From Xenorhabdus doucetiae (lineage in GTDB: Bacteria > Pseudomonadota > Gammaproteobacteria > Enterobacterales > Enterobacteriaceae), in assembly GCF_000968195.1 (NCBI RefSeq), contig NZ_FO704550.1:2914001-2978000 (forward strand): DNA of 64,000 nt, read 5' to 3'. This document shows positions 18,828-27,474 of this stretch, piece by piece. The translations under genes were made by a program, and so were the position numbers. Within the stretch, counting starts at the first letter, position 1; each line of letters starts with the position of its first letter. Under the pieces are notes generated by a model. It made no database searches and was not told the DNA's origin. It saw nothing but the letters and a program-made list of their open reading frames with translations.

Positions 18828-19991
18828 TTATGGATGAGTCAGTGCAGCGTTGTAACTGAACCGAGTACAGACTTGTTTGCCAATCAGCATTTTTTGCAGT
18901 TCATTGCTTCCTTCTACAATTTGCAAAATCTTCGCATCCCGATAAAGCCGGCTGATACCGTTTATCTCATCACAACCATGACCGCCGTGGATTTGAACCG
19001 CCTTTGCAGCGCCTACGCCAGCTTCCTGTGAGGCAAAAAGTTTTGCTTGCAGGATGTGTTCAAGAGCATCTTCATCCTTGGCTTCTTTCGCTTTTGTCGC
19101 TGATAAGCAAATAAGTTGAGAGGCAAGCAGACTACTGGACATTTCCGCCAAATAGCCACGAATAATGCCTTGGTCCGCAAGCAATGTGCCGAAGGTAGTA
19201 CGCGCATTGGCTCTGTGTACTGACGCCGCCAATGCCGCCTGCTGTATGCCCAGCGCAGCCCAAGCCACACTGATGCGCCCGTAGTCTAATGCACTGTTAG
19301 ATATGAGATTTTGTCCAAAACCTGGCTTGCCGACAATATTGGCCTTGGGAATTCGGCAGTCATTGAAATCCAATATCGCCAGATGGGCACTCTTGAATCC
19401 CAACATATTTTTCTTGGCTGTTATTTTTAAGCCGGGGGCGCTCTTAGAAACCAATACCGCGGTATCCAACCCCTGATATTTGCCAAATACCAGAAAGAGA
19501 TCGGCGATTTGAGCAAAAGTAATCCAGCTTTTTTGCCCGTTAATACTCAGCTCATCCCCATGATCTTCAAACTGGGTCGATAGATTTTTAGAATCTCCGC
19601 CGGCAGAAACTTCTGTTTGAGCAAAAGCACCAATAATTTCACCCTTGACCAACGGTGACAAAAAGCGTTGTTTTTGATCTTGGGAACCCCAATCCTCGAT
19701 GGTTTTTAACATCATTGAGTGGACATTCAACAAACCAGTGAGCGAGCCACTTCCGGCACCGATGGCCATATTCAGTAACCCGAATGTGGTAGCATCAAAT
19801 CCCAGTCCGCCATTTTCTGTTTTTGCCAATCCGCCCAACCAACCATGACGTGCAAGTTGCTGCACCACACTGGCTGGTATTGCTTCTGATAAATCCCATT
19901 CGTCAGCATAAGGTGCCACTTCCGTTGCCGAAAATCGCTCAAATGTTTGTCGCCATTCTTGCTGCACAGGTGATAAAAAACGATTAAACAT
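18828..19991 (-). CDS. Acyl-CoA dehydrogenase family flavoprotein acting on ACP-bound substrate
   Basis: This 387-residue protein has the acyl-CoA dehydrogenase fold: FAQTEVSAGGDS near 130, a W-I-T flavin loop and a probable catalytic glutamate near 360 in VEGSNELQ. ATG at 19991 overlaps the ACP stop by 8 bases behind AAGGTGG, so the two are coupled. Homologues in zwittermicin (ZmaI), colibactin (ClbF) and xenocoumacin (XcnD) oxidise carrier-bound hydroxyacyl intermediates to malonyl-type extender units. Partners here point to seryl-ACP. The 3-hydroxyacyl dehydrogenase that normally works with it (ZmaG/ClbD/XcnB) is not in this window. A prolyl-carrier dehydrogenase (PltE-like) was considered, but the A-domain code is serine rather than proline. 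Confidence 0.85.
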   Translation of the reverse strand: MFNRFLSPVQQEWRQTFERFSATEVAPYADEWDLSEAIPASVVQQLARHGWLGGLAKTENGGLGFDATTFGLLNMAIGAGSGSLTGLLNVHSMMLKTIEDWGSQDQKQRFLSPLVKGEIIGAFAQTEVSAGGDSKNLSTQFEDHGDELSINGQKSWITFAQIADLFLVFGKYQGLDTAVLVSKSAPGLKITAKKNMLGFKSAHLAILDFNDCRIPKANIVGKPGFGQNLISNSALDYGRISVAWAALGIQQAALAASVHRANARTTFGTLLADQGIIRGYLAEMSSSLLASQLICLSATKAKEAKDEDALEHILQAKLFASQEAGVGAAKAVQIHGGHGCDEINGISRLYRDAKILQIVEGSNELQKMLIGKQVCTRFSYNAALTHP

Positions 19992-20235
19992 TTGCGACCA
20001 CCTTTTTATCTAAAAAATGGCAAACCGCTTGAATGCTCGAAAAATTAGCATTATCGAGATCATCAATTTCAACTTTAATTTTGAAATTTTTTTCTAGAAA
20101 GGAGATGAGTTGGATAGCAGCCAGAGAGTTAACCAACCCTGTTTCGAAAATATTAATGCTATCACCTAAATCCTGCTGACCAGAAAGTTTGCAAAGATAT
20201 TCAGACACTAATTTCTTACGCTCAGATATATTCAT
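19984..20235 (-). CDS. Discrete acyl carrier protein
   Basis: This 83-residue carrier protein has GLVNSLAAIQL at 33-43; serine 37 is the expected phosphopantetheine site. The ATG at 20235 is preferred, with AAAGGA 8 bases upstream; an in-frame GTG lies directly before it at 20238. It is the first gene of the biosynthetic operon, so the promoter must lie in 20239-20740. By analogy with ZmaH and ClbE it should carry serine and its oxidised products until the trans acyltransferase takes over. Confidence 0.85.
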   Translation of the reverse strand: MNISERKKLVSEYLCKLSGQQDLGDSINIFETGLVNSLAAIQLISFLEKNFKIKVEIDDLDNANFSSIQAVCHFLDKKVVANV

Positions 20236-20238
20236 CAC

Positions 20239-20740
20239 GATTTTCCTTTACAACCTTAATTTCATTTGTTTTTTTGTCTGCAATAATTATCTGGATGGTT
20301 TATAAAAAGCATAGCTACCGCACGGGATTATTATCGCCCTAAAATAAAAACTTAGAATATTCATCTGGAAAAACAGATAATTCAACGCAGATTAATAACA
20401 ATCCATCGCTTTTTCCATAATATAAAATATTAATTAAATTATTATTAGTAAGAAGATAATTATTGAAATTCATAAAAAGGTTTCGCAGAGTAATATACCC
20501 TTCCTTTTTTATAATCTTTAAACCGAGGATATAAATAAAATTCATTCAATATAGAAAATAGATTTTTAATATATGGATAAAATAAGAGATGATATTAAAA
20601 ATTCCTCTATTAAACCGCCCGTTAATTAAAAAATATAATTAATGGTGATTCATTATTAGATCTATGCAATCAAGCCATAGTGCAACCCATAACACTACAG
20701 CTTGGAATATGAAAGGTGAGATAAAACGACAAAAGGCGTG
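20239..20740. other. AT-rich spacer with the presumed promoter of the biosynthetic operon
   Basis: This is 502 bases of strongly AT-rich DNA between the ACP gene and cysM. It must contain the promoter for the minus-strand NRPS/PKS operon and the end of the cysM transcript. A 68-codon minus-strand frame (20339-20545) exists, but its composition is that of AT-rich noncoding DNA and I see no ribosome site worth naming. I could not choose a -10/-35 pair with confidence. Confidence 0.5.
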
Positions 20741-21622
20741 TTAATTAAAAACGCCGGTGGACAAATACCGGTCACCACGATCACAAATAATCGCGACAAT
20801 AACGGCACTAGGGTTTTCGGCTGCAATGCGTAACGCCCCGGAAACAGCTCCACCGGAACTGACACCACAGAAAATGCCTTCTTTCTGCGCCAATAAACGC
20901 ATTGTCGTTTCCGCTTCCGCTTGACTGATATCCAAAACCCGATCCACCAACTCCTTCTGATAAATGCCCGGCATATAGGCCGGAGACCAACGGCGAATAC
21001 CGGGGATATGACTATTTTCCGCAGGTTGTAATCCGGTCACTTGCACTTTGTCTGACTGAGATTTCAGATAGCGGCTCACTCCGGTAATGGTGCCTGTTGT
21101 TCCCATACTGGAAACAAAATGGGTGATCCGCCCTGCGGTTTGCCGCCAGATTTCCGGGCCAGTGGTATTGAAGTGAGCCAGTGAATTATCCGTATTATTA
21201 AATTGATCCAGCACTTTTCCTTCGCCGTTTCTCTCCATTTCTTGCGCCAAATCCCGTGCACCTTCCATTCCCAATTCTTTACTGACCAAAATTAATTCGG
21301 CACCGTAAGCCCGCATTGATGCCTGCCTCTCAAGGCTCATGTTTTCAGGCATTAATAATTTTAAGCGATAGCCTTTTACCGCCGCGATCATCGCCAGTGC
21401 AATACCGGTATTGCCGCTGGTTGCCTCAATCAGAATATCACCCGGCGCAATTTCTCCGCGTAATTCCGCTTGCCGGATCATCGAAAACGCCGCCCGGTCT
21501 TTCACGGAACCCGCCGGGTTATTGCCTTCCAACTTCACCCAAATTTCAGCATCAACGTTTTCTGTCATTCGTTGTAATTTTACCAGCGGTGTATTACCGA
21601 TAAATTCTTCCAAGCTTGCCAC
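20741..21622 (-). CDS. cysM: Cysteine synthase B (O-acetylserine sulfhydrylase B)
   Basis: This 293-residue PLP enzyme makes cysteine from O-acetylserine and sulfide, or S-sulfocysteine from thiosulfate. GSVKDRA places the PLP lysine at 41; EATSGNTG and GTTGTITG are the phosphate-binding loops. The start is GTG at 21622: it aligns with the E. coli N-terminus residue for residue and has AGG upstream, while the nearby ATG at 21627 is out of frame. The protein ends about ten residues before E. coli CysM. In E. coli cysM follows cysA; here roughly 9 kb of other genes separates them. Confidence 0.95.
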   Translation of the reverse strand: MASLEEFIGNTPLVKLQRMTENVDAEIWVKLEGNNPAGSVKDRAAFSMIRQAELRGEIAPGDILIEATSGNTGIALAMIAAVKGYRLKLLMPENMSLERQASMRAYGAELILVSKELGMEGARDLAQEMERNGEGKVLDQFNNTDNSLAHFNTTGPEIWRQTAGRITHFVSSMGTTGTITGVSRYLKSQSDKVQVTGLQPAENSHIPGIRRWSPAYMPGIYQKELVDRVLDISQAEAETTMRLLAQKEGIFCGVSSGGAVSGALRIAAENPSAVIVAIICDRGDRYLSTGVFN

Positions 21623-21761
21623 AGCATTACCTAATTCATATAAGAATGGGTAAACAAATAATCATATTAAGGAAACCGTCGCAAGACATTAAGCAAAAAA
21701 TCCAAGGCAAACGGGGCCAATTTCACCAAAACTGATCTCCCGTTGCCAGTGGAGCCATCCA

Positions 21762-22856
21762 TCATGGCAACATCACCTGACGGACAAATTCCTTTTTCAG
21801 TTGCATACTGTAAGCCCTACCGTAAAATTTCACCGCCGTTGCCGGGGGGCTGACATCCGAGACAACCGACTTATACATCGGCGTCGAGCCAAATACCCTG
21901 TTCAGTTCTTTCTGGGTATCAGCCCGGATCAACCAGTCAAGAAACACCCTTGATGCCGCCGGATGGGGGCTATTGGCGGCAATAGCAGCCAGATTTCCCC
22001 CGCCGGGCATTCCAAACTGCGGAATATAGAATTTCAGCCGGGCGGTGATGGCCCCGGTTTTTTGTAGCCCGATCAGATGATCTTCCCAGGCGGGTGTCAG
22101 CATCAGTTCGCCGTCATTCAACCGGGTCAGACTGTCCGCACTCGACGCCGTCAGAGTAATGCGCTCTTTGTTGGCGGTGAACCACTGCCAGCCTTTCTGC
22201 CAGTTGGCCACTACGGCCGGATCTATCTGCCCGGCGGCGGTATCAAAATCGCCGCCCAACAGTGTCACTACGCGCTGAATGAACGCGTCTCCGGCACCGC
22301 CGTTATTCGGGTCGTTGTAGCCAAATTTCCCAGGATGGGCATCGATAAAGCGTTGCAGCGCTTTCAGGGTCTGCGGCAATGGGGTGTTTCCCATCTGCTG
22401 GGGATCGTAAGCCAGCCCGGTCTGGTTGCCCCAGAAAACCACGGCGTACCCCTGCGTATCAACATTCTGGATCTGGTGATACGCGTGCGGATAACCGGGC
22501 ACCCCGTCTACCCGAGAGAGCGACTTTGCACCGAGCGCCACGGGGAGTTGCCCCACGGACAGAGCAACCACGTCAATTTTACCCTTCTCCTGACGGGATT
22601 CGGCCAGCAGTTTATTCATTATACCGTCCGCAGAACCTTCAGGAATGGATACCCTGATGCCGTATTGCTGTTCAAAGGGCTTCACGAAGCGGCGCCACTG
22701 GGATTGCAGATACCAGACGTTGAAAGTCACATGGCCTTCCTGCTTCGCCTGAGCCATCACCGTATCCCAGTTCTGGCTGTTCATCTCAGCGGCGGCAAAT
22801 GTCAGCGAACTGAACAGCAGGCCACTGATCAGGATTATCACGATTTTTTTCATCAC
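21762..22856 (-). CDS. Periplasmic solute-binding protein of an ABC importer
   Basis: The 364-residue product has a signal peptide (about residues 1-22, ending FAAAE) and the fold of extracellular solute-binding proteins of the iron/polyamine/phosphonate group. It is the last gene of a four-gene operon (ATPase, two permeases, binding protein). Substrate cannot be read from sequence. The divergent glycerophosphodiester phosphodiesterase suggests an organophosphate such as a glycerophosphodiester, which is inference only. The second ATG (22853) is an equally good start. Confidence 0.85.
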   Translation of the reverse strand: MMKKIVIILISGLLFSSLTFAAAEMNSQNWDTVMAQAKQEGHVTFNVWYLQSQWRRFVKPFEQQYGIRVSIPEGSADGIMNKLLAESRQEKGKIDVVALSVGQLPVALGAKSLSRVDGVPGYPHAYHQIQNVDTQGYAVVFWGNQTGLAYDPQQMGNTPLPQTLKALQRFIDAHPGKFGYNDPNNGGAGDAFIQRVVTLLGGDFDTAAGQIDPAVVANWQKGWQWFTANKERITLTASSADSLTRLNDGELMLTPAWEDHLIGLQKTGAITARLKFYIPQFGMPGGGNLAAIAANSPHPAASRVFLDWLIRADTQKELNRVFGSTPMYKSVVSDVSPPATAVKFYGRAYSMQLKKEFVRQVMLP

Positions 22857-22874
22857 AGTTGCTCCTGTAAAACG

Positions 22875-23711
22875 TCAGGCCTTACCCGTGGACTGCGCCA
22901 GATAGTTGCCCTTCAGCAACTTCTCGATGATGATCATCAGGACAACACTGGGAATTGCCAGGATCATCGACACCACCGCCGCGTCCGGGCGCACAAAGGC
23001 GTAGCCGAGGAAGGTATAGAGGATGGTCGGAACAGTAATAAAATCCGGTGCGCCCAGAACATAGGCGATGCTGAACTCCTCCAGGCTTTTCACCAGACAG
23101 AAAATCAGTGCAGCCAGGAAACTCGGTTTCAGCAGAGGCAGATAGGCGTTACTGAACGTCCCCCAGTAACCAGCCCCAAGGTCACGGCTGGCGTCAATCA
23201 AATCCTGCGGTACCGCCTTAAATCCCGCAGACATAATGCGGATAGAATAGGGCAAGGTCAGTACCGTATGACCCAGCACAATGCCAATGAACGGGTTACT
23301 GATCTTAAGCTTCATCAACATGGCACTGAAGAAAATAGCGGTGATCATACCCGGCATCACCAACGGGATCAGCGTCAGCATCTCCGCCACAGCCCGCCCA
23401 CGAAAGTTCAGGCGTCCGAAGGCATAGGCCGTGGGCAGTGACAGCAGCAGGCTCACCCCCGCCACCACTGGGGCGAGGGTATAGCTGTTGAACAATGCTT
23501 CAGGCAGCGCGGTGTTTTCCCAGACCAGTTGCCAGCGGTGAAACGACAGCACCGGCGGGAAGAGGTCCGGGTAACTCCACGGATGCTGGGGATCGACCAG
23601 CGACCACAGGATCGCCATACCGAACGGCAACCCCAGCCATACCAGATTAACCACCCCAAAGAAAGTCAACGAAATCGTGATCACCAGACGGCCATGGGCG
23701 GTGCGATTCAT
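22875..23711 (-). CDS. ABC importer permease (second)
   Basis: This 278-residue integral membrane protein has about six helices and the binding-protein-dependent permease loop (EAA-like) at DASRDLGAGYWGTF, which contacts the ATPase. Its start overlaps the stop of the preceding permease by ATGA. The two permeases should form a heterodimeric channel in the inner membrane for the solute delivered by the product of 21762-22856. Confidence 0.88.
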   Translation of the reverse strand: MNRTAHGRLVITISLTFFGVVNLVWLGLPFGMAILWSLVDPQHPWSYPDLFPPVLSFHRWQLVWENTALPEALFNSYTLAPVVAGVSLLLSLPTAYAFGRLNFRGRAVAEMLTLIPLVMPGMITAIFFSAMLMKLKISNPFIGIVLGHTVLTLPYSIRIMSAGFKAVPQDLIDASRDLGAGYWGTFSNAYLPLLKPSFLAALIFCLVKSLEEFSIAYVLGAPDFITVPTILYTFLGYAFVRPDAAVVSMILAIPSVVLMIIIEKLLKGNYLAQSTGKA

Positions 23712-24574
23712 AGGATCTCTCCTTTGCGGGTGGTAAACGGTGTGATAATGAGGGTTATCAGCAAGGTGCAGACAGCCGCGGTCACCATCATGATGGCGGC
23801 TATCACCGCCGCATTATTCCATTCGCCGTATTCCATGGCGGTCGCCTGCATCAGGCGGGCCAGTGAATACGTGTTGCGCGGCCCAGCCACTGAAAAGAAA
23901 GCAAAGTCGCCCAGTGCGCCGATAAACACCAGAATCAGCGCCACCTGAACGGCAGGCAGGGTGAGCGGCACCACCACATGGGTAAAACGCCGCCAGCGAC
24001 TGGCCCCCAAATTGCGGGCCGCATCCAGAACATCATGACGGATGGCGTTCACGGCACCTCCCACCAGAATCAGGGCAAACGGCAGGTTCTTCCAGATTTG
24101 CAGGATCACCACGCCCCAGCCAAAGTCGTCGTTCTGCAAGTGCAGGGGCGCGCGAATAATTCCCATCGCCAGCAGCAGTTCATTGATAACACCATGGTAG
24201 GCGATGATGTTGACGAACAGAAAGGCCGCTACCAGGCCGGGAATAAACATCGGCGCACGCAGCACGGCGATAATGCCTGCTTTCATGGTGCGTGGCTGGC
24301 GCAGCCATAAGGCAAGCGGGTAAGCAAACAGCACCGCGCCGATCGCTCCCAGCAGCGACACTTTCACCGAGTAGTACAGGGCGCGGTGCAGCACGTTGTC
24401 CTGCAACATGTTGCGCCAATATTCCAGCGAGAAATGGCTATCGCCCGTCAGGTTGAAGTAACCAATTCCCTGCATAAGCATGACGTAAACGGTAGATCCC
24501 ATCAGCAGCAGAATGGTCCCCAGACCGCTCAGCATCAGCAGCCAAGCCAGCAGATCCTGGCGCCAATTTTTCAT
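23708..24574 (-). CDS. ABC importer permease (first)
   Basis: This 288-residue membrane protein has an N-terminal helix at about 13-35, further helices and the EAA-like loop DAARNLGASRWRRF. It overlaps the ATPase gene by ATGA at its start and the second permease by ATGA at its end. It resembles spermidine/putrescine, iron and 2-aminoethylphosphonate permeases, so the family alone does not settle the cargo. Confidence 0.88.
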   Translation of the reverse strand: MKNWRQDLLAWLLMLSGLGTILLLMGSTVYVMLMQGIGYFNLTGDSHFSLEYWRNMLQDNVLHRALYYSVKVSLLGAIGAVLFAYPLALWLRQPRTMKAGIIAVLRAPMFIPGLVAAFLFVNIIAYHGVINELLLAMGIIRAPLHLQNDDFGWGVVILQIWKNLPFALILVGGAVNAIRHDVLDAARNLGASRWRRFTHVVVPLTLPAVQVALILVFIGALGDFAFFSVAGPRNTYSLARLMQATAMEYGEWNNAAVIAAIMMVTAAVCTLLITLIITPFTTRKGEIL

Positions 24575-25638
24575 GATGCCGACTCCAAAAAGTGAATGGC
24601 GTCTTCCGGCAGGCGGAAGCCGACGCGCTCGCCCGGACCGACCGGGGGCTTCTTAAGCAACTGCAAGCGTACTGACAGCCCGGTGTCGTTATGCCCCCAG
24701 GCTTCGGTGAAATTGCCCACAAACGCCATTTTGTCGAGGGTCAGGGTGAAATGGTTATCACCGGTCTGCGCCTTGCCTGTTAACTGCGCATCCTCCGGCC
24801 GCCAGCAGATATAACAGTGCGCCGCGCACGGCGGCTGAACAGAACGGACATAAAACTCACCCAAGCGGCACCGTACCCGGAAATACCCCGGCTGCGACGC
24901 CGGCGTCACCTGGGCGGTATCAATATTGGCTGCGCCGATAAAATCCGCCACGAAACGGTTCGCCGGACGGTAATACATCTCCTCCGGCGTACCGATCTGC
25001 ACCACGCGCCCCCCGTTGAGCAGCACGATCCTGTCAGACATGGACAACGCCTCTGCCTGATCGTGGGTAACATAAACCGACGTAAGCCGGTACTGGCGCT
25101 GTAGCGCCTTTATTTCGAAACGGACACTTTCCCGCAGCCGGGCGTCCAGATTGGAAAGGGGTTCATCAAACAGGATCACATCCGGGCGGGTGATCATGGC
25201 GCGAGCCAGCGCCACGCGCTGTTGCTGGCCGCCGGACAACTGGGCGGGCATTCTCAGTCGCTGATTTTCCAGACCTACCTGTTTCAGCACGGCAGTCAGT
25301 CGGCTGTGCTGTTCGCTGGCAGCGATCCGTTTTTGTTTTAGACCGAAGCAGATGTTGTGCGCCACATTGAGGTGCGGGAACAGGGCATAGGATTGAAAGC
25401 ACATGGCGGTGTTGCGTTTTTCCGGCGGCAGGTGGTTTATGAGCTCGTCATTGATCAGGATACGCCCGCTGTCTGGCGGATAAAACCCGCCGATAAGCTT
25501 CAACAGCGTGGTTTTACCACAGCCGCTCGGCCCCAGCAACGTCACAAACTCCCCCTCTTCCGCACAAAAAGAGATGTCGCTGGCGACACTGACACCGCCA
25601 AAATTTTTGCTCACCTGTTCCAGCATCAGTTTTGCCAT
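24571..25638 (-). CDS. ABC importer ATPase
   Basis: This 355-residue cytoplasmic ATPase has Walker A GPSGCGKTT near 36-44, Q-loop in CFQSYALFPH, signature LSGGQQQR, Walker B VILFDEP and the switch histidine in YVTHDQ. A C-terminal TOBE-like domain (about 240-350) is typical of PotA/UgpC/FbpC-type proteins. It is the first gene of the importer operon and diverges from the phosphodiesterase gene at 25876 across a 237-base promoter region. Confidence 0.9.
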   Translation of the reverse strand: MAKLMLEQVSKNFGGVSVASDISFCAEEGEFVTLLGPSGCGKTTLLKLIGGFYPPDSGRILINDELINHLPPEKRNTAMCFQSYALFPHLNVAHNICFGLKQKRIAASEQHSRLTAVLKQVGLENQRLRMPAQLSGGQQQRVALARAMITRPDVILFDEPLSNLDARLRESVRFEIKALQRQYRLTSVYVTHDQAEALSMSDRIVLLNGGRVVQIGTPEEMYYRPANRFVADFIGAANIDTAQVTPASQPGYFRVRCRLGEFYVRSVQPPCAAHCYICWRPEDAQLTGKAQTGDNHFTLTLDKMAFVGNFTEAWGHNDTGLSVRLQLLKKPPVGPGERVGFRLPEDAIHFLESAS

Positions 25639-25804
25639 ACCCAGATTTCCCGCCGTATGCCGTGTGAAAGAGGGTTATTATATCTACAGGATAAACACGC
25701 CATGATATGTGACAGGGATCATTTAAAGCGAAAAATGTTCCGAATCTAGCACAATGCAGCACAATTAATATAGCTTGCTGGGATTGTGAAAAATTTTGTG
25801 TCGG

Positions 25805-25836
25805 CCATTTCACATTTAAATTTCACTGTGAAATGG
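25805..25836. promoter_or_regulatory. 32-bp palindrome, candidate operator in the divergent promoter
   Basis: CCATTTCACA (25805-25814) and TGTGAAATGG (25827-25836) form a perfect 10-bp inverted repeat with a 12-base spacer, 40 bases before the phosphodiesterase start and in the region shared with the ABC operon. The symmetry and position suggest a dimeric repressor or activator site. No regulator gene lies next to it, so its protein is unknown. Confidence 0.55.
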
Positions 25837-25875
25837 TAAATTAAATCACCGTGACTATTCACCGAGGAACAGAAG

Positions 25876-26706
25876 ATGGCGTTCAATTTTCACCGGGCAA
25901 CTGAAGGGGTGGTACTGGCCAACAGTCACCGGGGGTTTTCCAGTTGCTGCCCGGAGAACACCTTTCCGGCGTTTGAGGCAGCCCGCAAGGCAGGGACACA
26001 CTGCATTGAGATCGATGTCCATCTCACGGCAGACAATCAGCTTGTGGTGACCCACGATCACCGAATCGACCGGGTATCGACCGGACAAGGGTTCGTGGAA
26101 CAGATGACACTTCCGCAGTTGCGGGCGTTCGACTTTGGCGTCCGATATCATCCGGCGTTTGCCGGTACAGAGATCCCGCTGCTGGCGGATGTGCTGCGCT
26201 GGGCGGTGGAACACGGCATGGGGGTGATCGTCGAAGCCAAACAGCGCCGTCGGCACGATGCGTTTGTCACGGCCATGACAGCGCTGCTGCGCGCACAGCC
26301 GGACGCGATTTCCCATATACAGTTGCTGGGCTTCAACCACGTGCTGATTAATCAGGTGCAGGCGCAGATCCCGGCACTGGTGTTACAGGTGGTGACGCTG
26401 GAACGCTACAACAACCAGCTTGCCTCAGTACAACAGTCAAATGCCGGTTGCGTGTGCTTTGAATATGAGTTTGCCCATGTGGACGATCTGCGCGCTTATA
26501 AAAAGGCCGGGCTGGGAGTAAGAATGTTCCTGCATAGCACGAAAAACGGCAGGGACCCGCTGACCCGGTATCAAGAGCAGTTCGGGTATGACAGCCGGCC
26601 GGAGATCTTGAGCTGGCTGCGTGAAGGGCTGATTGACATGCTCAGCCACGACGATATCCCGTATTTGCAATCACTGATTGAGGAAGCGGGTCTGCGCTGG
26701 AGTTAA
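25876..26706 (+). CDS. Glycerophosphodiester phosphodiesterase, cytoplasmic (UgpQ type)
   Basis: This 276-residue GDPD TIM-barrel enzyme hydrolyses glycerophosphodiesters to glycerol-3-phosphate and an alcohol. Key residues visible are H18-R19 (SHRG), PENT at about 26-29, E45 and D47 (EID), H60 in VTHDH, and a later EAK. It has no signal peptide, so it should act on imported substrate in the cytosol. AGGA lies seven bases upstream of the ATG. Its divergent arrangement with an ABC importer parallels the ugp system in logic, although the importer here is not a close UgpB-type set. Confidence 0.9.
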   Translation: MAFNFHRATEGVVLANSHRGFSSCCPENTFPAFEAARKAGTHCIEIDVHLTADNQLVVTHDHRIDRVSTGQGFVEQMTLPQLRAFDFGVRYHPAFAGTEIPLLADVLRWAVEHGMGVIVEAKQRRRHDAFVTAMTALLRAQPDAISHIQLLGFNHVLINQVQAQIPALVLQVVTLERYNNQLASVQQSNAGCVCFEYEFAHVDDLRAYKKAGLGVRMFLHSTKNGRDPLTRYQEQFGYDSRPEILSWLREGLIDMLSHDDIPYLQSLIEEAGLRWS

Positions 26707-26746
26707 ACGGCCATCATCACAAGGATAAGGCAACCATGAACACCTG

Positions 26747-26800
26747 GCGCTGCGGGAAATGCAGCGCTTGCTTTACCGTTATTTGCCCTTACAGGGGCAA
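26747..26800. terminator. Two hairpins between convergent genes
   Basis: GCGCTGC (26747-26753) pairs with GCAGCGC (26761-26767), and TTGCCC (26783-26788) pairs with GGGCAA (26795-26800). They sit between the ends of the phosphodiesterase and the lipoprotein gene. The T-tracts are weak, so efficient termination is uncertain. Confidence 0.45.
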
Positions 26801-26803
26801 TGC

Positions 26804-27364
26804 TTAGCCCGTGCCACCACAGTCGCGTTCATTCGAGCAGACGCGAATTGAAAAGTTCTTCTCAACGCCGGACTTATAGCATGAAGTTTCTCCTTCAAAT
26901 GCTTCAATTCTAACGGGAGACCGGGTCTGGTAAGCGGTCTCGATCGTTGATAATAATCGTTGATGTAGTATCCAGTTTTCATTGTCGTCTGTGTCAGTAG
27001 CGAGCGTCTCTATGCCAATAATAATGTGTCCCGTGGCCTTCTTGATCCCGTCCGGCCATTGAGATAAGTAGTAGCTCCCCTGAGGCGAGGGGAAGCCGGT
27101 TGTATCCAACTCAATACGAGTGGTGAGGTAATTGTCTTTTTTCTGATCTTTTGCAGGGCCATTCTGATCCACCGCATAGGAGGTGATATACCCTGCCCCA
27201 CACAAAGTCGGTTTTTTATTCTCCTGTCGTGTTCCTGTTGCCGCACGTTTTGCGGTTTTTACGTTACTGGCCGACGGTGCCGGCAGGGAAGAACACGCAG
27301 TCAAGATAAACAGGCACAGCGCAAGTGGGCCTGCAAGTACACTGCAATAACTCAATTTCTTCAT
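26804..27364 (-). CDS. Predicted lipoprotein, copy 2 of a tandem pair
   Basis: The 186-residue product has a lipoprotein signal ending in LTAC with cysteine 24 as lipidation site, then a low-complexity Ala/Ser/Lys tether. The C-terminal domain of about 130 residues has cysteines in CGAG, CYKS and CSNERDC that could form disulfides. I do not recognise the family. It is a close paralogue of the gene at 27475-28023, lies on the same strand and is downstream of the exported GDPD-like protein. A role as an immunity or accessory lipoprotein for that enzyme is a guess from context. Confidence 0.8.
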   Translation of the reverse strand: MKKLSYCSVLAGPLALCLFILTACSSLPAPSASNVKTAKRAATGTRQENKKPTLCGAGYITSYAVDQNGPAKDQKKDNYLTTRIELDTTGFPSPQGSYYLSQWPDGIKKATGHIIIGIETLATDTDDNENWILHQRLLSTIETAYQTRSPVRIEAFEGETSCYKSGVEKNFSIRVCSNERDCGGTG

Positions 27365-27474
27365 AGTCTACTCCAGCTTTGCTTAGCAACACGCCCTCCC
27401 TTTTTAAAGAGGACGCAAGTTAAATGATAAGAAAAATCGGATTATTCGATGTATATTCCTTTAAGGGACCATGC

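Noticed and set aside
17084..20235. Pyrrole-carboxyl starter set (PltF/PltE/PltL type)
   Set aside because: The gene trio looks alike, but the A-domain pocket reads as serine (DVWHYSLID), not proline.
1..20238. Colibactin or xenocoumacin cluster itself
   Set aside because: Gene order and module content differ: there is no ClbB/ClbH/ClbJ-type set and no XcnB-like dehydrogenase, and the trans acyltransferase lies between two NRPS genes.
20339..20545. 68-codon minus-strand frame in the AT-rich spacer
   Set aside because: Its residue make-up (Asn, Leu, Ile, Lys, Tyr) is that of random AT-rich DNA, and there is no clear ribosome site or homology.
22077..23441. 454-codon plus-strand frame opposite the binding protein and permease genes
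   Set aside because: It is rich in Gln, His and Arg and lies antisense to two clear transporter genes; it is a codon-bias shadow.
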